From: Galbibacter sp038433465
GTDB taxonomy: Bacteria; Bacteroidota; Bacteroidia; Flavobacteriales; Flavobacteriaceae
Direction of reading: 5' to 3'
Length of the DNA stretch: 64,000 bases
Assembly: GCF_038433465.1 (NCBI RefSeq)
Contig: NZ_JAESVF010000005.1
Location: 62,001 to 126,000, forward strand
The notes under the pieces were generated by a model. The model did not search any database and had not been told where the DNA came from. It worked only from the letters and a program-made list of their open reading frames with translations. The position numbers and the translations under genes are program-made. The number at the start of each line of letters is the position of its first letter. Within the stretch, counting starts at the first letter, position 1. Positions 1-7,096 of the stretch are shown here, in pieces.

Positions 1-53
1 ACTTCTCTTTCAATATTCTTAGAATGTGATAAATTTAAATTCTCGACGTACAA

Positions 54-551
54 TTATTTGTTTATCTCGGCAGTAGTAAACATAACTCTGAAAAGTTTAC
101 AATAAACAATAACACTATGGTAAGATTCAATATTGAAATCGTCGGGGAGTTTATAGCTTTGATTTCCTATATTTCCTTTTAATTTACCAAGGCTTACATA
201 TGGAGTGTTTTTAACAACTTTGGAGTCTGTAGGGTTTTGGTATTCAGATACCCAAAGTTTAAGATTAGGACCATTGGTAGCCTTAAAGTTGGTGAGTTGT
301 AAAAAAATACCTTCCGAAGTTTTAATAATTTGAAAATCTCCAGAACCTTTATGCCGATTGTCAAAATCTTTAAAAGTACCATTTGCGAGTAAAGTAACAG
401 TATCATCTTTTTGAATGCTTGTGAAATCGATAACGGGTTCGTCAACTGTATTGTTGTATAAAATAGGGCTAAATGCATAAATAGTAATGCCAAAAAACAT
501 CAATCCGATAGGAGGTAGGAGGAAATACATCATTCGTTTTCTTTTACTCAT
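54..551 (-). CDS. DM13-domain membrane-anchored protein
   Basis: A 165-residue protein with one N-terminal hydrophobic segment (about residues 8-28) following a Lys/Arg-rich start, so probably anchored in a membrane with the rest outside the cytoplasm. Residues about 55-163 resemble the DM13 domain: a GTFKDFDNRHKGSG motif, then TNGPNLKLWVS and a conserved late Cys in VIVYCKLF. DM13 is a small beta-sandwich domain thought to act in redox or electron transfer; the substrate is unknown. It is divergent from the pseudogene that follows and shows no operon partner in the window. Confidence 0.75.
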   Translation of the reverse strand: MSKRKRMMYFLLPPIGLMFFGITIYAFSPILYNNTVDEPVIDFTSIQKDDTVTLLANGTFKDFDNRHKGSGDFQIIKTSEGIFLQLTNFKATNGPNLKLWVSEYQNPTDSKVVKNTPYVSLGKLKGNIGNQSYKLPDDFNIESYHSVIVYCKLFRVMFTTAEINK

Positions 552-565
552 GGTTAAGATTTATA

Positions 566-850
566 ATGAATAAGATAGTAATTATTTTCTATATAATAGT
601 TAGTTTTTTAAATCAATTTTGTATTTTAAATATTCAATACAGGGTGTTTGCTAAGGTTTTAAGTACAGAAGAAACCTCTAGTGAAAAAATGACAAGCCTT
701 ATTGAACAATCAAAAGCTATCGAGGCGGATTTTTTTAAAGATATAAATACCTGATTAGAAAACGATGACACCAATAGAGCTATAATTGATTATCTAAAAG
801 GTGAACTAAGGACTGTGTTTGCCCCAATTTTAATTAAAAATGCTGTTTGA
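566..850 (+). pseudogene. Broken small ORF, possible toxin-locus remnant
   Basis: Starts at ATG 566 with a hydrophobic N-terminus (MNKIVIIFYIIVSFLNQF) and is open to a TGA at 752-754. The same frame then continues open for 31 more codons (LENDDTNRAIIDYLKGELRT...) to a second TGA at 848-850. A TGG-to-TGA change at 752 would explain this. No function is recognised. It is followed within a few bases by the first copy of the palindromic repeat that punctuates this region, and by a deaminase-like tail, so a decayed polymorphic-toxin relative is plausible. Confidence 0.4.
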
Positions 851-852
851 GC

Positions 853-982
853 CCCTGCTAGCACGAGCGTCACGCTCGTGCCGAGTATGTATCAGAAAGA
901 TATTATTAACGAGAAATAACAGAACAAAAAGACAAAACGAATGAGCCGTAAGTATAAATTTCATAACAAAGAATCTATAGAA
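853..982 (+). repeat. Accessory-region repeat, copy 1
   Basis: Begins CCCCTGCTAGCACGAG and contains the near-perfect palindrome GCACGAGCGTCACGCTCGTGC at 861-881. This is followed by a poorly conserved spacer and then ATGAGCCGTAAGTATAAATT (941-960) and a TAATCT/AATCTAT tail. Copies 2 and 3 at 1765 and 2323 share this order. The element sits directly after the broken ORF. Confidence 0.7.
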
Positions 983-1017
983 TAAATATAGCAGTGCAAA
1001 AACTATGCAAATGATGA

Positions 1018-1188
1018 AAATATGCATTTAGGGATGCTGTAACGGGCACGAGTGTGACGCTCGCGCCAGCGGAGGGAATTAAAATTGCATCAGAAAACCC
1101 TTACTGTGCCTCTTGCACAGGAATAATCCAGCAATTTCATGAAATGTTTCCTAACATTAAATTAATCTTAGTAGATGGTGTTAAATAA
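1018..1188 (+). pseudogene. C-terminal fragment of a deaminase-type toxin
   Basis: An open frame with no start of its own (TGA at 1015) ending at TAA 1186-1188. It reads ...ENPYCASCTGIIQQF HEMFPNIKLILVDGVK. The PYCxSC pair looks like the second zinc-binding motif of the cytidine-deaminase fold used by many polymorphic toxins. The first half, with the catalytic HAE/CAE motif, is missing. Its first codons pass through a degenerate copy of the regional palindrome (1045-1067, reading GTSVTLAPAE). The next gene starts 9 bp later, as immunity genes do after toxins. Family assignment is inferred from the short motif only. Confidence 0.45.
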
Positions 1189-1197
1189 AATAATAAT

Positions 1198-1440
1198 ATG
1201 GAGAGTTATAAAAAAACAATTTTTAGAATAATGAGTGATAATGAAGAACGCTTAGAACAAACATTAAAATGGTACAACGACTTATATGATACTGATTTTA
1301 AAATAGTAAATATAGTTTACGATGAGGTAAATTTTGTTGATTTAGAATCAACAAAATTTACATTAACTGATATATTTAATATTGGCTATCAATTAGGTGT
1401 AAAAATTCAAAACCTTCGAGATTTAGGAGAAATAGATTAG
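1198..1440 (+). CDS. Small protein, candidate immunity protein
   Basis: An 80-residue acidic, soluble protein with no signal peptide or membrane segment. The order of segments (IMSDNEERLEQTLKWYND, then a YDEVNF strand, then LTDIFNIGYQLGVKIQ helix) suggests a compact alpha/beta fold. It starts 9 bp after the stop of the deaminase-like fragment, the normal place for the cognate immunity gene of a polymorphic toxin. The immunity role is inferred from position only; I do not recognise the family. Confidence 0.5.
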   Translation: MESYKKTIFRIMSDNEERLEQTLKWYNDLYDTDFKIVNIVYDEVNFVDLESTKFTLTDIFNIGYQLGVKIQNLRDLGEID

Positions 1441-1454
1441 TAATCAAAAAAATA

Positions 1455-1757
1455 GTGATTGTGATAGTTGAACAAAAAAGAATAATTAAAAAGCTTAAAG
1501 AAAATAATAGCATTACTTATGAAGAAATTCTAGGGATAGCAAATGCTTTTCAGATTGCCTCTGGTCAAGGTTATGCTATCGGAAAAACAAAAGGGATACT
1601 TGATTTTTTAAAAAAGTATGGAGATGTCCATATTATTTCTATTCCCGAAGAAGGTGAATTAATACTCAAAACAAATAACGATTTATACATACTACTCAGA
1701 GATATAGATAATAATATTGATATAAAAGCTGATTCTAGCTTTGAAACTTATTTTTAA
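1455..1757 (+). CDS. Small protein of unknown function
   Basis: A 100-residue soluble protein starting at GTG 1455; no better ATG is present near the N-terminus. It has a helical first half (ITYEEILGIANAFQIASG, then GKTKGILDFLKKYG) and a strand-rich acidic second half. It starts 14 bp after the preceding small gene and ends 7 bp before repeat copy 2. It may be a second immunity-like gene or an anti-toxin remnant. No family is recognised. Confidence 0.45.
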   Translation: MIVIVEQKRIIKKLKENNSITYEEILGIANAFQIASGQGYAIGKTKGILDFLKKYGDVHIISIPEEGELILKTNNDLYILLRDIDNNIDIKADSSFETYF

Positions 1758-1764
1758 AATAGCT

Positions 1765-1871
1765 CCCCTGCTAACACGAGCGTGACGCTCGTGCCGTGAG
1801 TAGTAAGTAAGAGAAAGAATAAAGATTGAGTAACTATGAGCCGTAATTATAAATTATTCCATAATCTAGAA
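1765..1871 (+). repeat. Accessory-region repeat, copy 2
   Basis: Shares with copies 1 and 3 the opening CCCCTGCTAACACGAG, the palindrome CACGAGCGTGACGCTCGTG (1775-1793), a GAGTAGTAAGTAAGAGAAAG segment, AAGATTGAGTAA, and ATGAGCCGTAATTATAAATT followed by CCATAATCT. It lies directly after the stop of the gene at 1455. Confidence 0.8.
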
Positions 1872-2023
1872 GTGTTGCTTATGCAGTTGCTCAATTAGAG
1901 AGCAGTAATTGGAGGTTCTTATTAGTTGTATTTTTTTATTTGTAGGAGGGCTTTTTTTTGTAAAGGCATACAAAAAGCTAAAATTAATGGTTCCCCCTAC
2001 TAGCGTCTAAAACACCCTAATTT

Positions 2024-2311
2024 ATGTCAAAAATAGAGTTTAAATTAATTGAATTAATAAGTCTTTTTGATTATTTAGTTTTCAAAGAGAATTTTTCTGC
2101 GCATCAGAAATTATTAAAATTATACAAAGAATGTTGGAGAAATATTAAAGGGAAAAGGGAAAAAGAAATTGTGGAGAGTGATTTTGCTCCATTGTTAAGT
2201 GCAACAAGAATTTTTTTTGAAGCTTTACCTAACGATAAAAAATTAACAGAGTATTTAATTAAAAAAACACAAGAGTTTTATGAGATTCAAGAAAAATTGC
2301 TTTCTCGATAA
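2024..2311 (+). CDS. Small helical protein of unknown function
   Basis: A 95-residue protein predicted from its sequence to be mostly alpha-helical (FKLIELISLFDYLVF, HQKLLKLYKECWRNIKG, KKLTEYLIKKTQEFYEIQEK). It has no signal peptide or membrane segment. It sits alone between repeat copies 2 and 3, like a cassette. Context suggests an orphan immunity gene, but there is no motif that proves it. Confidence 0.45.
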   Translation: MSKIEFKLIELISLFDYLVFKENFSAHQKLLKLYKECWRNIKGKREKEIVESDFAPLLSATRIFFEALPNDKKLTEYLIKKTQEFYEIQEKLLSR

Positions 2312-2322
2312 CTCCCACTAGT

Positions 2323-2426
2323 CCCCCGCTAACGCGAGCGTCACGCTCGTGACGAGAGTAGTAAGCAAGAAAAGGAAAAAGATTGAGTAAATATGAGTCG
2401 TAAATATAAATTCCATAATCTGTAAG
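2323..2426 (+). repeat. Accessory-region repeat, copy 3
   Basis: Third copy: CCCCCGCTAACGCGAG, palindrome CGAGCGTCACGCTCG (2335-2349), GAGAGTAGTAAGCAAGAAAAG, AAAGATTGAGTAAATATGAG, then TCGTAAATATAAATTCCATA and ATCT. It is closest to copy 2 over its whole length and begins 11 bp after the preceding stop codon. Confidence 0.8.
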
Positions 2427-2480
2427 TACAAAATAAACACAAAAAACACACCTATAATCCCCTCAAGGGGATAATGAATT

Positions 2481-2506
2481 CCCCCTTCGAAGGGGGCTAG
2501 GGGGAT
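2481..2506 (+). repeat. C/G-tract palindromic element, copy E
   Basis: CCCCCTTCGAAGGGGG stem-loop followed by CTAGGGGG. It has the same architecture as the palindromic elements found in and between the trp genes (C-rich arm, TTYG loop, G-rich arm, second G tract). A weaker CCCCTCAAGGGG hairpin lies just upstream at 2459-2470. Confidence 0.55.
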
Positions 2507-2540
2507 GTAAAAGTTTTATGTCAGTTATAAAAAAGCAAAA

Positions 2541-2566
2541 AGGTCTAAAAGTAACCTCTTAGACCT
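2541..2566 (-). terminator. Probable rho-independent terminator, possibly of the trp operon
   Basis: Inverted repeat AGGTCTAA...TTAGACCT with a 10-base loop. On the minus strand the stem is followed by TTTTTGCTTTTTT. It lies about 320 bp past the trpA stop with only the dispersed repeat between, so it could end the trp transcript. Confidence 0.5.
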
Positions 2567-2626
2567 CTTGAAAATAATATTTAAAATAACGTGAGTTCGA
2601 TATAAGAATGATGAATTTATAATAAA

Positions 2627-2807
2627 ATTGACCTATTTAAAAAGTATTGAAAATCAAGGAAGCAGCGTGGGCTGATAGATAAAAAGCTGTTTGAGCGTAG
2701 CGAGTTCTTTTTATCTGTGGAGGTTGTTTCCGTAGATTTTCTCATGCTTTTAAAATCCGTCTTGACTTTTTTGTTTCGTTTTTGTGTCAAGACAAAAATG
2801 AAAGTAT
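2627..2807 (+). repeat. ~180-bp dispersed repeat, copy 1
   Basis: Runs from ATTGACCTATTTAAAAAGT to GACAAAAATGAAAGTAT and matches 21814-21993 over its length with scattered substitutions. It contains two conserved hairpins: GATAAAAAG...CTTTTTATC around GAGCGTAGCGAG, and TCTTGAC...GTCAAGA around a T-rich loop. It has no ORF. The 571 bases between the last small gene and trpA hold only repeat copy 3, element E, the terminator and this repeat. Confidence 0.85.
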
Positions 2808-2882
2808 TTTTAAATAATTGAAATACAAATATTTAAATTTTATCTATATCGACATTTATATTGAACTGAGGTTGAAATTTAT

Positions 2883-3644
2883 TTATCGAATAGATTTTAC
2901 AAAAGTATCAATGCCATCTAGCCCTTTTTCTTGCAGAGTTTTTATAAATGCAGAACCAATAATCGCGCCTTTGGCGTGTGTGGTGGCAATTTTAAAAGTC
3001 TCGGCATTGCTAATTCCGAAGCCTACAATTTGCGGGGCGTTGAGTTGCATGTTTGCAATACGTTCAAAATAGTCGTTTTGTGCATCTCCAAAAGTGCTTT
3101 TTGCTCCAGTAACACTGGCAGAGCTTACCATATAAATAAACCCACTAGAAACCGAATCGATAAATTTAATACGCGCTTCGGAAGTTTGTGGTGTAATTAA
3201 AAATACGTTGATGAGGTTGTGCTTTTCGAATATAGTTTGGTACTGTTCATGGTACACATCTACAGGAAGGTCAGGAATGATAAGTCCGTCGATTCCTATT
3301 TCTGCACATTTTTCGCAAAAAGCTTCTACTCCGTACTGTAAAATAGGGTTGAAATACCCCATAATGATAAGTGGAATATGAACCGTTTTACGAATGTCTT
3401 TTAATTGCTGAAAGAGTTTTTTGGTGGTCATTCCGTTTTTAAGTGCTTGGGTAGAGCTTGCTTGAATAGTTGGTCCGTCGGCTAGAGGATCTGAAAATGG
3501 AAGTCCGATTTCGAGCATATCCACACCACTTTCTTGAAGTGTTTGGATGATGGGAACGGTGTCTTCTAAATTTGGATATCCTGCAGAGAAATAGATAGAC
3601 AGGATTTTTTTATCTTCTTGTAGTTTTTTATGAATTCGGTTCAT
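2883..3644 (-). CDS. trpA: Tryptophan synthase alpha chain
   Basis: A 253-residue (beta/alpha)8 enzyme that cleaves indole-3-glycerol phosphate to indole and glyceraldehyde 3-phosphate, passing indole to TrpB. The signature EIGLPFSDPLADGP places the catalytic acids at Glu45 and Asp56, and the phosphate-binding GFGISNAE loop is present. It is the last gene of the trp operon, normally adjacent to trpB; here a RAYT transposase gene separates them. The 3' end of the RAYT gene overlaps the trpA start by 17 bp, so trpA is probably still translated from the same message. Confidence 0.97.
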   Translation of the reverse strand: MNRIHKKLQEDKKILSIYFSAGYPNLEDTVPIIQTLQESGVDMLEIGLPFSDPLADGPTIQASSTQALKNGMTTKKLFQQLKDIRKTVHIPLIIMGYFNPILQYGVEAFCEKCAEIGIDGLIIPDLPVDVYHEQYQTIFEKHNLINVFLITPQTSEARIKFIDSVSSGFIYMVSSASVTGAKSTFGDAQNDYFERIANMQLNAPQIVGFGISNAETFKIATTHAKGAIIGSAFIKTLQEKGLDGIDTFVKSIR

Positions 3645-4203
3645 TGGTATTCAATTTATCGTTATTCCAGTTTTTTGGATTGTTAAGGATGTAATTTTTT
3701 ATATTGATATATGATTTTTCATTTCTGATGATATGTTCGTAATAAGAACGTTGCCACATTTTACCATTGAAAGGTTTCCAACCAAATTGTTTTACACCCC
3801 GAATATATTCATTCGTTGTCATGGTTTTAAACCATTGCATCACCTCCGGTAGGGACGGACCTTTGTGTCCGTCCATTTTCGTTTTTTCGTGTCCGTTCAT
3901 TTTCGTTTTCGCGTGTCCGAACAATTTCGGTTCATTATTCCCGCCCAACAGAATAATAATCGCATGAAAATGGTTTGGCATTATTATATAATCCCCGCAT
4001 TGAACATTTAAAAATTTATTTTTTAGTTCCAGATACCATTTTTCAATCATTTGACCGGCATCATTAAGAAACATTTCACCATTTTCTATAGTACCAAATA
4101 GTCCTGCCCTGTTTTGACAGCAGATAGTAACAAAATACATTCCTGGTTGTGAATAATCATATCCAGCCATTCGAATGATTTTTCTATTTGGTTTATTTTT
4201 CAT
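3628..4203 (-). CDS. REP-associated tyrosine transposase (RAYT, Y1 HUH family)
   Basis: About 191 residues from the ATG at 4203 (IS200-like TnpA_REP family). Visible signatures are GYDYSQPGMYFVTICCQNR near the N-terminus, the HUH metal site PNHFHAIIIL (His78, His80), a candidate nucleophile Tyr133 in TTNEYIRG, and the family C-terminal WQRSYYEHIIRNEKSY. RAYTs nick and join single-stranded REP palindromes and are usually domesticated single-copy genes. An in-frame ATG at 4251 is possible but would translate through the REP hairpin at 4223-4246, so 4203 is preferred. A second REP hairpin lies inside the gene and encodes part of a three-fold GH-KTKM repeat (residues 96-114). It is inserted between trpB and trpA. 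Confidence 0.9.
   Translation of the reverse strand: MKNKPNRKIIRMAGYDYSQPGMYFVTICCQNRAGLFGTIENGEMFLNDAGQMIEKWYLELKNKFLNVQCGDYIIMPNHFHAIIILLGGNNEPKLFGHAKTKMNGHEKTKMDGHKGPSLPEVMQWFKTMTTNEYIRGVKQFGWKPFNGKMWQRSYYEHIIRNEKSYINIKNYILNNPKNWNNDKLNTNEPNS
3853..3874. repeat. REP hairpin inside the RAYT gene
   Basis: GGACGGAC, 6-base loop, GTCCGTCC: the same arms as the hairpin upstream of the gene. It is read in frame as MDGHKGPS. Degenerate half-copies (GTGTCCGTTC, GTGTCCGAAC) follow at about 3889-3921 and give the repeated GHEKTKMN/GHAKTK peptide. Confidence 0.8.
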
Positions 4204-4222
4204 TGCATAGTGTTTATCTCTG

Positions 4223-4246
4223 CGGACGGACACATAGGTCCGTCCG
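4223..4246. repeat. REP hairpin between trpB and the RAYT gene
   Basis: CGGACGGAC, 6-base loop ACATAG, GTCCGTCCG: a perfect 9-bp inverted repeat ending 16 bp before the trpB stop. Its arms match the hairpin at 3853-3874, as expected for the cognate REP of this transposase. Confidence 0.85.
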
Positions 4247-4261
4247 TACATTTATAGAGGA

Positions 4262-5446
4262 TCACAAATTAAAATAGTCGATATAGGTGTTGAGGTCTTT
4301 GTCGCCTCGCCCAGAAAGACTTACGACGACAATGTCGGTTGGTTTAAATTTTTTGTGATTGAAAATAGCCAAGGCATGTGAGCTTTCGATGGCGGGGATG
4401 ATTCCTTCGGTTTTGCAAAGGTCGAGTCCTGCTTGCATGGCGTCTTGGTCGGTAATGGAGTGAAATTCACCTCGTTTGGAGCGATATAAATGTGCATGCA
4501 TCGGGCCAACCCCTGGATAGTCGAGCCCAGCCGAAATGGAATAAGGTTCGGTAATTTGTCCGTCGGGAGTTTGCATGAGCAAGGTTTTACACCCGTGAAT
4601 AATCCCTTCTTTTCCTAAAACAGATGTAGCGGCGCTTTCGCCAGAATCGATGCCTTTTCCAGCAGCTTCCACGGCAATAATTCCGACTTCTTTTTCGTCT
4701 AAAAAATGATAGAATGTCCCTGCGGCATTGCTTCCGCCACCAATACAAGCCACGACATAATCAGGGTTGGAGCGACCTTCTTTTTCTTGCAGTTGCCATT
4801 TTATTTCTTCGGAAATAATACTTTGAAAACGCGTTACCATATCGGGGTATGGGTGTGGACCAATAGCCGAACCGATGATGTAGTGTGTGTCTACAGGATT
4901 GTTAATCCAATCGCGGATGGCTTCGTTGGTAGCGTCTTTAAGGGTACGACTTCCAGAGAGAGCAGGTCGCACTTCGGCACCGAGCATTTTCATACGGGCT
5001 ACATTGGGCGCTTGACGGGCAATATCGATTTCGCCCATATACACCACACAGTCAATCCCCATAAGCGCGCAGACAGTAGCGGTTGCTACCCCGTGTTGCC
5101 CAGCACCAGTTTCGGCAATAATACGTTTTTTACCAAGCCTTTTAGCAAGTAATATTTGCCCGATGGTATTGTTTATTTTATGTGCTCCAGTATGGTTGAG
5201 ATCTTCTCTTTTTAGGTAAATTTTTGCGCCGTATTTTTCAGACATCCGTTTAGCAAAATACAAAGGCGAAGGTCTGCCTACGTAATCTTTTAAAAGTTGA
5301 TCGAATTCTTCTTTAAAAGAAGCTTCGTTCATAATTTGTAAATATTTTTGGCGAAGTTCTTCTACGTTTGGATACAGCATTTCTGGGATGTATGCTCCCC
5401 CAAACGCACCGTAATATCCTTTTTCATCTACATTATATGTTTCCAT
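4262..5446 (-). CDS. trpB: Tryptophan synthase beta chain
   Basis: A 394-residue PLP enzyme that condenses indole with L-serine to give tryptophan. The PLP lysine is Lys90 in NHTGAHKINN; the phosphate-binding GGGSNAAG motif and the SGRGDKD tail are present. Length is normal for TrpB1. It sits between trpF (46 bp upstream) and the inserted RAYT gene. Confidence 0.98.
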   Translation of the reverse strand: METYNVDEKGYYGAFGGAYIPEMLYPNVEELRQKYLQIMNEASFKEEFDQLLKDYVGRPSPLYFAKRMSEKYGAKIYLKREDLNHTGAHKINNTIGQILLAKRLGKKRIIAETGAGQHGVATATVCALMGIDCVVYMGEIDIARQAPNVARMKMLGAEVRPALSGSRTLKDATNEAIRDWINNPVDTHYIIGSAIGPHPYPDMVTRFQSIISEEIKWQLQEKEGRSNPDYVVACIGGGSNAAGTFYHFLDEKEVGIIAVEAAGKGIDSGESAATSVLGKEGIIHGCKTLLMQTPDGQITEPYSISAGLDYPGVGPMHAHLYRSKRGEFHSITDQDAMQAGLDLCKTEGIIPAIESSHALAIFNHKKFKPTDIVVVSLSGRGDKDLNTYIDYFNL

Positions 5447-5492
5447 TTCTTAGTTTAAAAGTTAAAGGGTTAAAGGCATAAGAGCGTTAAAG

Positions 5493-6209
5493 TTATTTCC
5501 TTAATCTCTCGTCTTTATATTTCGTTATAAATTCTTTTAGTAATTCTATATTTTTTAGTCCTGGTTCTATTTCAAATTTACTATTTATATCGATGGCATG
5601 AATTGGTAGCGATGCGGGGATGTTTTTAATTTTTTCAAGATGCTCGATGCCGATTCCTCCGCTTAAAATGAATGGTTTTTCAGAAGGGTAATCTTCTAAA
5701 ATTTCCCAATTAAAAGTATATCCATTTCCTCCTGGAAGTGCTCCTTTGGTGTCGAATAAGAAATAGTCGACAACCATTTCATAGGTAGCTAAAACAGAAA
5801 AATCGAATTGGTTTTTTACTGAAAATACTTTGATGATTTTAATGTTTATTCCTAAGGAATTTAATTCGCTTTTTAGCTTCTGACAATATTCTGTGGATTC
5901 ACTTCCGTGTAATTGTACTCCTTGCAACTGATGCTTAGAGACTTTCTCAACAATAAAATCGATAGAAGCATCTACAAACACACCAATTTTCTGAATCGCA
6001 TCGGAGAGTGTAGGTACCACATCGAGATTGTTTCTTGCTGATTTTTCATAGAAAATAAAACCGAGATAATCGGGTTGCAGTTGAGCAACTTCTTGGATAT
6101 TATCAAGGTATTTCATCCCGCAGATTTTGAGCCCCACCCCAGCCCTCCCCGAAGGAGAGGGAGTTTCGTTATTATTTTTAATATGTTGTAAAGATGTTTT
6201 TTTACTCAT
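5493..6209 (-). CDS. trpF: Phosphoribosylanthranilate isomerase with repeat-derived N-terminus
   Basis: A 238-residue open frame for the third step of tryptophan synthesis (Amadori rearrangement of PRA to CdRP). The conserved LKICGM starts only at residue 27; KVFSV, DYFLFDTKG and the GGIG phosphate-binding segment follow. Residues 16-28 (TPSPSGRAGVGLK) are encoded by the palindromic element at 6131-6163. A GTG inside the element (6137-6135) would give a normal-length protein beginning at Val25, so either the ATG at 6209 is used and the element is translated, or the start has moved into the element. It lies 10 bp after trpC. Confidence 0.93.
   Translation of the reverse strand: MSKKTSLQHIKNNNETPSPSGRAGVGLKICGMKYLDNIQEVAQLQPDYLGFIFYEKSARNNLDVVPTLSDAIQKIGVFVDASIDFIVEKVSKHQLQGVQLHGSESTEYCQKLKSELNSLGINIKIIKVFSVKNQFDFSVLATYEMVVDYFLFDTKGALPGGNGYTFNWEILEDYPSEKPFILSGGIGIEHLEKIKNIPASLPIHAIDINSKFEIEPGLKNIELLKEFITKYKDERLRK
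6131..6163 (-). repeat. Palindromic element copy C, in frame in trpF
   Basis: On the minus strand TCCCTCTCCTTCGGGGAGGG then CTGGGGTGGGGC. It is the same family as copies at 6226, 9131, 9229 and 2481. It encodes PSPSGRAGVGL at the start of trpF. Confidence 0.8.
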
Positions 6210-6219
6210 TTTTATAAAT

Positions 6220-7032
6220 TTAATTTCCTCTTTCCTTTGGAGAGGAGTTAGGGGAGAGGCTTTTTATAAAGGCAGTAGCATTTATACCTGGATTATCGGT
6301 TTTCATAAAATTTTCACCAATTAAAAAACCTTTATAACCGTAGGGTTGTAATTCTTTTATGGCTTCGATATTGCTGATACCACTTTCAGAAACCTTTACA
6401 AAATCGGTTGGAATTTTGGTAGCAAGTGCTTTGCTTATATCTAAACTCACATCGAAGGTTTTTAAATTTCTATTGTTAACACCCAACATATCCAAGCTAG
6501 GCATTAATGATTTGTTGAGTTCTTCTTCGTTATGAACTTCGAGTAGTACATCCATGCCTAGACTTTTTGCTGTTGCTGAAAGTTGCTTAATTTCTTCTCT
6601 TGTTAAAATAGCGGCAATGAGCAAAATCACATCGGCACCATACGCTTTGGCTTCAAGAATTTGATACGAGTCGATGATAAATTCTTTTCGTAAAAGCGGA
6701 AGTTTAACAGCGGCTCTAGCTATTAATAAATCGTCTAACGATCCGCCAAAATACTTGCCATCTGTTAAAACCGACATCCCGCAGGCACCTGCAGTTTCAT
6801 ATCCTATCGCTACATCTTGAACGTTAAGAGATTGATTGATCACCGCTTTGGATGGCGATCGGCGTTTGTGTTCTGCAATAATTCCTGTATTACTATTTCT
6901 TAGGTTTGTAGCGAGGGAAATGGTTTTACGTTCAAAAAGGACACTTGCTTCCAATTGAGAAATCGGAATCAAGGCTTTTTTTAAAGCGACTTCCTTTTTT
7001 TTATCTGCTACTATTTTATCTAGGATGTTCAT
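6220..7032 (-). CDS. trpC: Indole-3-glycerol phosphate synthase with repeat-derived C-terminus
   Basis: A 270-residue TIM-barrel enzyme that closes the indole ring (CdRP to indole-3-glycerol phosphate). IAEHKRRSPSKA carries the catalytic Lys region; LLEVHNEEEL, GVNNRNLKTF and VSESGI are typical. The last 11 residues (SPNSSPKERGN) are not part of the fold and are encoded by palindromic element A, which also supplies the end of the frame. It is separated from trpD by the inserted S23-type gene. Confidence 0.97.
   Translation of the reverse strand: MNILDKIVADKKKEVALKKALIPISQLEASVLFERKTISLATNLRNSNTGIIAEHKRRSPSKAVINQSLNVQDVAIGYETAGACGMSVLTDGKYFGGSLDDLLIARAAVKLPLLRKEFIIDSYQILEAKAYGADVILLIAAILTREEIKQLSATAKSLGMDVLLEVHNEEELNKSLMPSLDMLGVNNRNLKTFDVSLDISKALATKIPTDFVKVSESGISNIEAIKELQPYGYKGFLIGENFMKTDNPGINATAFIKSLSPNSSPKERGN
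6226..6260 (+). repeat. Palindromic element copy A, in frame at the trpC 3' end
   Basis: CCTCTTTCCTTTGGAGAGG then AGTTAGGGGAGAGGC. It matches copy B (9229-9263) closely in the same orientation. Read on the minus strand it supplies the terminal SPNSSPKERG codons of trpC. Confidence 0.8.
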
Positions 7033-7096
7033 TTTTTTTTTGAGATTTAAAAATTTAAAGCTTGAATGATTAAAAGATCGAATTAATTTAGGTTTG

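Noticed and set aside
752..754. In-frame TGA as selenocysteine or programmed readthrough
   Set aside because: No SECIS-like hairpin, no family context, and the region is otherwise decayed. A nonsense mutation is simpler.
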